This document shows positions 11,544-21,893 of a stretch of 64,000 nucleotides of DNA, piece by piece (position 1 is the first letter of the stretch; each line of letters starts with the position of its first letter). Under the pieces are notes generated by a model. That model ran no database searches and was not told the origin of the DNA. It saw only the letters and a program-made list of their open reading frames with translations. The stretch lies in assembly GCA_030407005.1 (NCBI GenBank), contig JAUDYN010000002.1, forward strand, positions 3,596,001 to 3,660,000, given 5' to 3'. Source of the DNA: Desarmillaria ectypa. Lineage: Eukaryota > Basidiomycota > Agaricomycetes > Agaricales > Physalacriaceae. Made by a program: the position numbers and the translations under genes.

Positions 11544-13831
11544 ATGATATTTCCAGCTCTTCTCATCATTCTTGCATCAGTTCTCCAACTCTGTGAAGCA
11601 CATTCGACTCCGGTCGTTGACCTTGGATACGCCAGATATCGAGGATCATTGGATCCCTCTGGATCTAACAACACTCAATTTCTTGGGATACGATTTGCGG
11701 CACCCCCTACTGGTATGTGATTTGATGGCCCATCCAATGTAGCGCCATTCCCAATGTACCTCTGTTTAGGGTCTTTGAGGTGGCAAGCACCCCGAACACC
11801 GGACTTCGTCGCAGGCATACAGAACGCTATTGCAGAACCTTCCGGATGTCTTCAGGCTGGAACGGGTGCAGCTTCGAGCAATCCTTTTCCTGCTAACAAA
11901 AGAGACACCCTTGCTGCTCCAAATTCTGAAGATTGTCTCTTCTTGAAGTGAGTCATGGACATGTTCTGACATCTATTATAGCTTTTATCTATATATTCTC
12001 AGCGTGTATATTCCTGGGCAGCTTGGTTCTCGTAAAAACCTGCCTGTCGTAGTATGGATACATGGAGGAGGGTATGGTGGTTTATGAGTTGTTGAGTTGT
12101 CTATCTGACCCTGACCACAGTTACGTTGCCGGCAGCGCCAATAGGACCCCTGGGAATGACCTAATTCATGAAGCTGGTGGCGGAGTCATCGCCGTTCTTA
12201 TCCAGTATCGTTTAGGCTTGTTTGGATTCCTAGCCGGAGAGTCAGTGAAAGCAAATGGCGTATTGAATGCTGGCCTTCGTAGGTTCTGTATCCCTACGAT
12301 TAGACTCGCGTTGATATTTATGACGCAGTGGATCAACAATTTGCACTTCAATGGGTTCAGACACACGTATGCATCTTTTTGTTTATGTTGGTTTTACCGT
12401 CGTGCTTACCAACCACTCGAAGATTGCCAAGTTCGGTGGGGATCCAAGCCGAGTCACTATCTGGGGCGAATCCGCTGGTGAGAATTCTACGTAATCTATG
12501 AACTGTCGTCTTCCAATTTAATTGTGTTCCAGGTGCTGGCTCTGTTCTTCAGCAAGTTATTGCCAACGATGGACGGACTTCTCCGCCATTGTTCAGAGCT
12601 GCAATAACAAGCTCCAGTTTCCTCCCTTCACAGTATGCGTATAACGATGTGATTCCGGAGGTTTGGTGTCTCTATCAGCTATAATTATACGAGGTGCTGA
12701 AGCGCACGTTCTAGTTTCTGTACAACAGTGTGGTGTCAAGGACAAAGTAAGTACTCCCAATTTTAGGTTGCTACAACGATCTCTAAAGTCCCAATCAAGC
12801 TGTACCTCTGCGGCAAATTCGCTGACATGCCTCAGAAACGCCGACGTAAATCTTCTTGAAACGATCAATGTTAACCTTTGTATCAGCGGATTTTTTGGCA
12901 CGTTCGTATTTGTGCCAGTTGTCGATGGTGAATTCATAAAGCAAAGGCCGACAGTGGCTATGCGTGAAGGAAGAGTCAATGGCGTAAGCTAGCAGCCAAT
13001 GTTTGGTTCTGCTGCTGTCTGATCGTCTTTCAAGGAGGTTCTCATGTCCATAACAAACACAAACGAGGGGGGACCATTCGTCGACTCGCGTACTGCAGGC
13101 ACCGTTCAAGTTCCAGAGTATTTGACGCAGCTATTTCCGAACTTGAGCGATCAGAATCGTGACATAGCTGTTACAAAGTATTCCAGTCTTGGAACTCCAA
13201 TCCAGCAGGCCGGTGCCATAATGGGAGACTGTATGTGTGCTACCTGTATAATCAACGCTGTTTCCTGACTTACCTTGCGGAAGCCATATTCGTTTGTCCC
13301 ACTTATTTCTTACTTCGTGGTTTCAAGGGGAGAGCATTCAAGGTAAGTTCAACGATGCTTTGACTGCACTGATATTGAGTATCAGATACTCAGGGTCAAT
13401 TTGCAATCCCACCCGCCACCCACGGGAGCGACGTTTCATATTACTATCCCTCGTACGTCCGTTGCCATAACATATCCCATTGTGTTCTCATTTGTTTCCA
13501 GTATGAATGTGAATGGTCTTCCCGCCTACAACAATACCGACTTCGATAAGGCATTCGCTGAGTCCTTCCTCGCCTTCGTTATGTCTCTAGATCCAAATGA
13601 GACATTCGAGCCGACTATTACACCATCCTGGCAACCTTTTTCATTCCAGCAAGGTCATCAAGTAGAAATGCGTTTCAACAGAACACAAGCCGGTGATCCC
13701 GCGATATCGCCCTTTAACACGCCAGGAGATCTGCTTGATCGATGCTCGTGAGTGCACCTGCTCCGTTCCTTTATCTTTCCCTAATTCTTTTTAGCTTCTG
13801 GGAAAGTGTAGGGTCTGAAATAGGACAATGA
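11544..13831 (+). CDS. Secreted type-B carboxylesterase, copy C (mosaic)
   Basis: Same 14-exon gene as copy A, 535 residues by my count, no frame break. The signal peptide begins MIFPALLIILAS. Catalytic set complete: HGGG, GESAG, TNTNEGG acid and PATHGSD histidine. Unlike the other four copies, intron 11 starts with a normal GT (after TTCAAG near 13340). The nucleotide sequence is a patchwork. Exons 7-9 and their introns (about 12540-12855) are almost identical to copy E. The rest of exon 9 and the start of intron 9 (about 12857-12991) match copy A. About 13103-13192 is identical to copy D. This is the signature of gene conversion within the array. Confidence 0.9.
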
Positions 13832-13990
13832 GCATCTTCGTCAAATGTTGTTATTTAGTTCGGCGTGTCTGTAATTTGTTGCCTAAACACATCAACCTTT
13901 CTTGCCCCCGTCGAAGCACATTCTAGGCAGTCAACGCCTCATCTACATAATGAATACGCGCTGTAGTGGACAACATCATCAGGCGCATCA
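13832..13990 (-). pseudogene. Relic of ferric-reductase terminal exon, downstream of copy C
   Basis: On the minus strand near 13920-13985 the sequence reads MMLSTTARIHYVDEALTA followed by a stop, matching MMLSTTTRIHYVEEASTV plus stop of the reductase. The CGPGG part of the exon is missing. Confidence 0.7.
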
Positions 13991-15570
13991 GGCAAACGGT
14001 ACCCGTATTGTCGCTCATACGCAGTAATTACCGAACATGACCGGTAATATTGCAAGATTATCGAGCTTTCGGCCAATGTCGGGAAATAGCCACGTCCCTG
14101 GTGACTTTGGGAAGTACCAAGCAATACTGTACAGTACTTTACATGTAGTAGCGTGTACTGCTTTGCTAATAACATATATGAAAGACGTTTCCAATATAGC
14201 CGCGAGGCATTTCATTGAAGAACTACCAACTACAAGAAATATGTAGAATACTCTACATTACGATCCTACGCAGAAAAATTAATCTCTACAAATGTATGCT
14301 ACCGCTGGCAGAGTCATGAGTAAAAATGTATCACTAGTGAAGAGCCGAAAGGGCCTACGGTGTGGTAATAAAAAAAACAGGATTGAATTTTCATACAATC
14401 ACTACGTGCTTCTGATGACTGGCCTGACTAGCTCAAGGAGGAAGTAAGTGATCCATATGGTACACATGCTTGGCGCGACGACCTGAGGAAAAATTGCGGC
14501 CTACAGCGGATGTTGACCGGATCCTTCAATGTCCTATATTAGCCAAATCGAAGTAGGAACTTACCATAGATCCTCGAGATGAGAGCAGGATGGTTTTGCT
14601 ACGTTGGAGAAACAGAAGCGACCTGACGACTTGACCCTTGGAATATTACCGCTCATGAGCAATCGCAACGCCGGTTGATTGACGACGAGTCAACTGTTAA
14701 GAAGGAATACGGTCTCAGCCTTAGGGTCGATCTGAGCGGAGGTATAGGGCCAGATTCTTGAGTCGATGAGAAATGAATCCGTCCGACCAAGCATGTAACG
14801 TAGCACTCACCCCAGCGCGTTTAATGTCAAGCCCCATGTTGTTGGTATCGCTTATGAAGCCGGATATGAGTCAATCGTATCGGTAGTTAAGGTCATCCTA
14901 AATTTGAAGGGTGCTGCACGATGGCCGTAGGCGTAAAGGTGGTAGTCATGATGGAAGGAAGAAGACCCTGAACGCGCCTTGTTGAACTTCACGTGATGTT
15001 GATTGGCACTCTCTGTCCACTGCCCTTTATAGCAGCGGAGTTTTAAATGGACTGGGCAATTCAACTATACCTATCTGGTGCACATCGACCTTATATATGC
15101 TGAACATGAGGCGAACTGCAGGACATTGAACCTTAGCTTCTTCCACCACTATCACATCCGGTCTCTAGCTCGAAGGGTGTCAAGGGCTGCGATGTCTCTA
15201 CCGCTCTTCATGCATCCATCAAGTGTTCTATCGTCAATAGTAGAGTCAAGGTCTACGCTTCATGGTATTGAACGCGATGAATGTATGTATTCAGAGGGCC
15301 AAATGGTTACCGCCACATGTCTCAAACTTTACTGCGTTGGACGTCCTTCGGCTTTTCGCTCAAACTGAGTCTTGATACACTCGTACATGACCTTAGAAAA
15401 GACGTCGATGAGCCTGAAAATGCTATACTATGCTATATGTACAGGACTGTAAGCATCCTTCCCCCTTGCTCTCTTACAGTTCTATATGTATGCAATAGCA
15501 TCACGCGGCGTCAACAGACCCGCTGACACGGCACCAGGTGCTCGCAGCGACCTAGGTGCGCCCTTTTATA
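13991..15570. other. Intergenic between copy C and relic 1
   Basis: No gene recognised. Base composition and frequent stops in all frames give no coding signal. This is the longest non-esterase stretch inside the array apart from the helicase relic. Confidence 0.45.
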
Positions 15571-16345
15571 GAGGAGCTTATATATAATAGCGACGACGAT
15601 GAGCACTCTCGTTTACTTCAAAAGCTATAGAGGTTCATGGGAGCAGATACCGATTGTAGGAAACACGAGTACATGTGTGGATTATCAATCAATTCTCTCA
15701 CATTACTCTTTCACCGTCGACGATACCCTAGTCATTATTCAGCGATGTGGTATCAATAGCCGAGCAAGTTATCTCCGTCACGTCGATACTCTGAGACTGC
15801 GGCATCTTTGCTTTTGTTCCTGTTGTCGACGGAATGTTCATCAAGAAAAAGTTGACTCTACAGCAGGGCAAAGTTAATGATGTGAGTATTGTATGTGCCT
15901 TCAGTGTTTTATTGGTCTGATATCATATTCCAAGAATGCCTTGCTCGCACTTACGGTTGGTGAAGGATCCATGTTCGTCGATTCCAAAAACACAAATACA
16001 TGGCAGTACCCAACTTCCCATCCCAGTTATTTTCCAAGCTGAGCTCGGAGACTTAGACGGTGCTGCTGTGCACTACGCCAGTTTGGGAACTCATTTTGAG
16101 CAAACCTCCTTAATAGTGAGGAAGGTGCATGTTGTTGCATTCACTGCAATCTGAATGACACGTTGGAGTCGCTGTTTTTGTCTTCCGAGCTATTTTCTGC
16201 CTCGAGGGATCCTGAGGAAGACGGCATTCAAGGTCAGCTCGCAGCTCGATATTTGAACACCCGCACTCAAAGACGGCAGGGTGAGTTCGGCATGCCTTCT
16301 TTTTCGTACCCTTCGTACCAGGATCCCTCTCGCGAGTTTATTACC
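15570..16345 (+). pseudogene. Decayed carboxylesterase relic between copies C and D (relic 1)
   Basis: Middle and 3' exons of an esterase can be traced in shifted frames. FVPVVDGMFIKK with QQGKVND (near 15810-15880) corresponds to FVPVVDGEFIKQ and REGRVNG. GEGSMFVDS near 15960 corresponds to DEGGIFVDS. A diverged AFK-like end with a GT donor near 16230 and GEFGMP near 16280 correspond to the GQFAIP exon. Stops and frame shifts are frequent and the 5' exons are missing. Relic 1 resembles relic 2 (21.1 kb) more than the intact copies, so the two belong to an older layer of the family. Confidence 0.75.
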
Positions 16346-16676
16346 CTCCGTGGCATGGCTCGGAATATTACCAAAGCCATCATTAGCCGTGCCACGGCAA
16401 CGATCGGATTCATCCTACGCGAAATATGGCGAGCCGTAATATTTGGTACGGCTAAGGCTCGGCTGAAGCTAATGTGGGTGATTGGCATGTGCAAATGGAT
16501 CGCGATGTGCAAATTTTGGTTTGCAACACGTTCTGGCTACTTGTTGGCTTCAATTTTTTCTTCTGATGGCTCAGAGAAATTGTACAACTAATGTACACAA
16601 TAATCTTATTTATGGGTTTAGAGAAAGCCGTGCTGTGTCGAAATCTGCACATCGTGATCCATTTGAATTTTCAATC

Positions 16677-17093
16677 GGCCGAATTTCGGAACTTTTCGAA
16701 GCCGTTGACGCGTCACCCGTAGGATCGTCGTTTTTTCCAACTTGATTCAGAGCGGGCCGGATGGCAGACGCGACTCAAAAATTTTCCTTCACCTCTCACT
16801 GCGCTGTGGATTCAGTGTCAAGTATCGTTATCAGCCTGGACTGGTGCCCATTAGCGACTGTGGTGGGGAATTGTAGAGTTTTCCCCGCAACGTATGTCTG
16901 CCAAGGGCTGATATGACAAGCCCTGAACTCTTACCTCGGACGGAGAATGACTAAGTGACATAAATTTCCAACAAGGTTTCTAAGCTCCTTGTCAGTAGGC
17001 AGACGGCATGACCTATCGCTCTGGGTTCTGCCCTGCATACATAGTCAAAGACGTAGCACAGAACACCTCATCTTCGTCCCAACTACCACCACA
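16677..17093 (+). promoter_or_regulatory. Duplicated promoter module of esterase copy D, TATA box altered
   Basis: Contains the shared AATTTCGGAACTTTT and CGGGCCGGATGGCAGACGCG blocks. At the position of the TATATAG box of the other copies, this one reads TACATAG (about 17036-17042). Expression of copy D may therefore differ from its siblings. Confidence 0.6.
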
Positions 17094-19388
17094 ATGCTAT
17101 TTACGGCTCTTCTCCTCATTCCTGCCTTGGTGCTTAAACCCTGTGGGGCACGTTCGACTCCGGTCGTCGACCTTGGATATGCTAAATATCGAGGAGCATT
17201 GGACCCTGCTGGATCCAACAACACTCAATTTCTTGGGATACGATTCGCGGCGCCCCCTACTGGTACGTGATTTGAGGGCTCTGCTTGTGTAGCGCCTATC
17301 CCAGGTTACCTCTGTTTAGGCTCTTTGAGATGGCAAGCGCCCCAAACACCAGACTTCGTTGCGGGCATACAGAACGCTACTGCAGAACCCTCAGAATGTC
17401 TTCAGGCTGGAATGGGCACAGCTTCGACCAATCCTTTTCCTGTCAACAAAAGAGACACCCCTGCTGCTCCAAATTCTGAAGATTGTCTCTTCTTGAAGTG
17501 AGTCATAGACATGTTCTGATGTCTATTATAGCTGTTATTTATCAGTTCTCAGCGTGCATGTTCCCGGGCAGCTCGACCCTCGCAAAAACTTACCTGTCGT
17601 GGTATGGATACATGGAGGAGGGTATGGTGCTTTGTTCGTTGTCGAGGAGTCTATCTGACCCTGATTACAGTTACGTTGTCGGTAGCGCCACTGCGTACTC
17701 TGGGAATGACCTAATCCGTGAATCTGGCGGCGGAGTCATCGCCGTGGGTATCCAATATCGTTTAGGCATGTTTGGATTCCTCGCTGGAGAGTCAGTGAAA
17801 GCAAATGGCACATTGAATGCCGGTCTCCGTAGGTTCTGCATCTCAGCGCTTGGGCCCCGTGCTGATATGTATGAGGCAGTGGATCAACAATTTGCGCTTC
17901 AATGGGTCCAGACACACGTATACTTTTTCCCCCTCGTTTGCTTTACCGTCGGACTCACCTATTGCTTGAAGATCTCCAAATTCGGTGGGGATCCAAGCCG
18001 AGTCACTATCTGGGGCGAATCCGCTGGTGAGAATTCTACGTACTCTATAAACTGTCGTCTTCCAACTTAATTGTCTTCAAGGTGCTGGCTCTGTTCTTCA
18101 GCAAGTTATTGCCAATGATGGACGGACTTTCCCGCCTTTGTTCAGAGCTGCAATAACAAGCTCCACTTATCTTCCTCCTCAGTATGCGTATAACGATGTC
18201 GTTCCCGAGGTTCGGTATCTCTCAGTTGGAATTATACGAAGTGCTGATATGTATGTTCCAGTTTCTATACAACACCGTGGTATCAAGGACAAAGTAAGTG
18301 CTCCGAATTGTAGTCTGTGAAATTGATCTCTAGATTTTTATGCAAGCTGTACCTCTGCGGCGAATTCGCTGACATGCCTGAGAAACGTCGACGTAGATAT
18401 TCTGGAACAGATCAATACTGACCTTTGTGTCAGCGATTTTTATGGCACGTTCGTATTTGTGCCAGTTATTGATGGCGATTTCATAAAGCAAAGACCGACA
18501 GTAGCTATGTGTGAAGGAAAAGTTAACGGAGTAAGCTAGTGGCTAATTTTCTGTCCTACTGATGTCTGATCATTCTTTGAAGGAGGTTCTGATGTCTGTT
18601 ACCAACACAGATGAGGGAGGACCATTCGTCGACTCAACTACTGCAGGGACAGTTCAAGTTCCAGAGTATTTGACGCAGCTATTTCCGAACTTGAGCGATC
18701 AGAATCGTGACATAGCTGTTACAAAGTATTCCAGTCTTGGATCTCCAATCGAGCAAGTAACCGCTATAATGGGAGAGTGTATGTGTGACACCTGTATAAT
18801 CAACGCTGATTTCTGACTCACCTTGCGGCAGCCATCTTCGTTTGTCCCACTTATTTCTTGCTTCGCGGTTTCAAAGGAAAAACATTCAAGGCAAGTTCAA
18901 CCACTACTTATCTGAATGCTGTGATATTCAGTGTCGGATACTTAGGGTCAATTCGCAATCCCACCTGCCAGCCACGGGAGCGACGTTCCTTATTACTTTC
19001 CATCGTACGTTTATTCATACGACACCTTTAGTGGTGTTCTCATTCATTTTTTAGTCTAAGTTCCTTCGTTGTTCCCACCTTTAACAATACCGACTTTGCC
19101 AGAGCGCTCGCCGAGTCTTTCCTAGCCTTTGTCGTATCCCTAGATCCAAATGAAACGTTCGAGCCGACTATTACGCCTTTCTGGAAGCCGTTTTCATTCC
19201 GGCAAGGTCGTCAAGTAGAAATGCGTTTCAACAGAACAGAGACCGGCGATCCTGCGATATTGCCTTTTACCACGCCGGAAGATCTACTCGATCGATGCTC
19301 GTGAGCACTTGCACCTGCTTCGTTCTTGATTTTTTCCTCATTTATTTTTAGTTTCTGGGAAATTGTTGGGCCTGAGATAGGACAATGA
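17094..19388 (+). CDS. Secreted type-B carboxylesterase, copy D
   Basis: Same 14-exon gene as copy A, 535 residues by my count, no frame break. Signal peptide MLFTALLLIPALVLKPCGA. The active site is intact: HGGG, GESAG, TNTDEGG acid, PASHGSD histidine. Intron 11 begins with GC (after TTCAAG near 18889). This copy has the most unusual exon 13. The start reads LSSFVVPTFNNTDFARALAE where the others have MNxNGxPxFxNTDFDKAFAE, and FRQGRQVEM replaces FQQGHQVEM. The last exon reads FWEIVGPEIGQ. About 185 bp spanning introns 4-5 (17830-18020) is nearly identical to copy E. Confidence 0.88.
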
Positions 19389-19600
19389 ATATCATTGTCC
19401 AAGGTCGTTATTTAGTTAGGCGTAACTGATTTGTCGTCTCAAGTCATCTCTCTTACCCCATGAAAGCACATTCTAGGCGGGCGATGCCTCCTCTACGTAA
19501 TGAATACAGGCTGTAGTGGACGATATCATCCGCTCTACTACCAGTTAACAGTGATCTAGCATGCCTTCTGGACTGCAAGCTGACCGCCCCAGTAGTACAC
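19389..19600 (-). pseudogene. Relic of ferric-reductase terminal exon, downstream of copy D
   Basis: On the minus strand, 19475-19590 reads CSPEGMLDHC, then a stop codon, then VVERMISSTTACIHYVEEAS. It is aligned with CGPGGMLDHC and VEQMMLSTTTRIHYVEEAS of the intact reductase exon. Similarity continues a short way into the reductase intron and then ends. The in-frame stop shows that it is dead. Confidence 0.8.
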
Positions 19601-19809
19601 ACGAGACACTGTAAAGACAATACAGGTATGTTTCCTTGGCTGGCGGGTTGCGGTATAGGTTGATTACGGCGATATAGCAAATCGTTTCGACAGGAAGTAT
19701 TGGCATATTCCATGGAGTTCGGTCCTGGACTTTTTTGTCGTCTTCTTGGGGATGGCTAGACAGGGTATGCTGAGTGGAAAGTTAACCTGGCAAGAGACGA
19801 AGGTCCGCT

Positions 19810-21081
19810 TCAAAATTGCTCTGCAGTTTTGAAGTCATTAAGCTGGACGAGCACTGCATTACGGCCTATTGAGTTCGAGAATCTGAGCGACACGTCCCTT
19901 CCCCTGCCCGATTGGTCTAATGTCTTCGCCACTCCGATGAATATGCTGTCAAGAAGTGTATGACGGTTGATCCCATTTACAAACGCCATTGTCGCAACGA
20001 CCGCCTGTAAGCGGATAGTCTTACGAATATATTCCTCCAAGGAAAGAGAGAAGTACATGCAAACACGTCATAAATGGTCTGTTTGTTTGGGCTCCATGCT
20101 CCAGAGATATGCGTGGACGCGATAGACCTGATCAATTGTTGAACAATGTACGATAGCTTTGCGACCGCTGTTCAAGTAGGGAATGAGTTGGGGGAATGTT
20201 TCTGACGCCGTTTTTGAGGGTTTCAATGGAGGAATGGATATCCGGACATTCATTGAAATGGCACGCAAGAACGTAGTTGCCAGAGCGAAAGCTAAGAGTA
20301 TTGCAGACAGACTCAGTATTGGCTCCAGGTTGTAGAGTTGCAGTGAGAGCAAAGACAGAGCAGGAAGTTAGTATACGACCACGTATGAGTTGTCGAATGC
20401 GCTTGAACAGAGGACGAAAAACAGCACTCATTCCTTGATAAGATGTGCTTCCTCAACAGACATAGACAGCGTTGAACGAGGAGTGATCCGGCTTCATGAT
20501 GTTGTACCATTCGGATGCTTTGGGGCGCTCAGGATCGATGCAAATGACTTGATATTTTTCGCACGAAATAAGATCTTGAACAAAGCTGGTGCCGAGCATT
20601 TACATATATGTCGTGACATAAGGAAACTCCTTGAAGATGGAAGGCTGTGAGCTCGGAAATCTATTGTTGACATTTAGCTGATAAGTGATATTCATACTAG
20701 AGGGGCGCGCATGATATTGCTGGCCAACTCAATTATCAGTGTGATAACAATCCCATCCAGTTTCGTCTTGGTATCGAATCCAGCATAAAGCTCGGGATAA
20801 TCGCGGGGCACAAGGTGGACGAGGATAGGAATGGTGAAGTAAGACGATTTTCCGTCCCCAGTAGCCGTGCATACTAGCAGATTATTGCCATCAGGAACGT
20901 AGGGTGTGAATTCTTCCAACCTTCCAGTGTGAGATACGGTGAGATACAACACGTCTGAGGGCGTCTGATCATTCGGAGGGCTTCCATGAATGAATGCGAA
21001 GCATAACGAGAGTATATTGACAGCGTCGCGGGACGTGGACGACGAAGAAAGATAAGGGAGCTGTTTTCTACGGCGTGACAT
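19810..21081 (-). pseudogene. Broken RecQ-like DEAD/DEAH helicase
   Basis: Helicase motifs occur in the right order on the minus strand but in different frames: Walker A TATGDGKSS (near 20870), a DEAH-box variant VEEAHLIKE followed at once by TGA (near 20450), motif III FALTAT (near 20345), KAIVHCST (near 20140), and motifs V-VI in VVATMAFVNGINR and LDQSGRGRD (near 19890-20000). The frame shift and stop right after the DEAH box, and gaps between segments, show a pseudogene. RecQ-like helicase fragments are common in agaricomycete genomes. It sits inside the esterase array between copy D and relic 2, so it was inserted or trapped during rearrangement. Confidence 0.75.
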
Positions 21082-21089
21082 AATTGTTA

Positions 21090-21340
21090 GATCCCAAACC
21101 TCCTCGATAATGGGAGAAGGTGTGTGTTGTTACATTCACTGGAATCCGACACTTTTGAATAGCTAATTTTGTCTGCCCGAGCCATTTTCTACTTCGAAGA
21201 TTCCTGGGGAAGACAGCATTCAAGGTCAGCTCAGCTCCGTATTTGAACACCCGCACTTAAAGACAGTGAATTCACCATACCTGATATAGAGCACTGCGAC
21301 GACATACCCTTCTTTTTTCCTCTTCGTACGTGCGAGTCAG
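21090..21340 (+). pseudogene. Small carboxylesterase relic ahead of copy E (relic 2)
   Basis: Seen: an IMGEG end of exon 10 with a splice-like GTGTG (near 21105), then FVCPSHFL and GKTAFK with a GT donor (near 21165-21225), then GEFTIP and a degraded active-site exon ending FFFPSS before GTACGT (near 21260-21325). The catalytic SHGSD has become EHCDD, so the histidine context is destroyed. The piece corresponds to exons 10-12 only. Confidence 0.7.
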
Positions 21341-21448
21341 CTTTTCAGAAATGGCAGCATTTTGAAAACTTGATTAACAGAAAATGGTATGCCGAGTTCC
21401 AGTGGAAGCTCATTTAACAACAGTTAACAGAAAATGCTCAGGTTGTTC

Positions 21449-21893
21449 CGGTCGAATCTCGGAACTTTTGGAAGCCGTTGACGCGTCACGTTAGGATCAT
21501 CATTTTTTCAAAGCGGGCCGGATGGCAGACGCGACTTGAAACATGCTTTACCTCTCACTACTCTACGGATTCAGCGTCCATGCCTGTTATTAGCCTGAAC
21601 CAGTGCTCACACCGATTACCGTTACCTTGTCACTAGTGCAGCTGCTAGTTGTCATGGATCAGTTTTAGTCGGGATCGGGGTCTCGTAGACTTATCCCCGC
21701 GATGTGTATCTGTCAAAGGCTAGATGAAAAGGCCCCGAACTTTTACTTCGGACCGACAATGGCAGAGGGGTATAGATTTCCAACGAGGCTTCGAAGGCCC
21801 TTGTCAGCAGACAATTTGCATGACCAATGGCTCTGGGATGTGTTCTGCATATATAGCACAGAACATCTCATCATCGCCCAAACTGCCATCACA
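21449..21893 (+). promoter_or_regulatory. Duplicated promoter module of esterase copy E
   Basis: Shares the TCGGAACTTTTGGAAGCCG and CGGGCCGGATGGCAGACGCG blocks with copies A, C and D. TATATAG at 21850-21856 lies 44 bp before the ATG. Similarity to copy A extends further upstream (21336-21455 against 2875-3010), as if one block had been copied whole. Confidence 0.6.
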
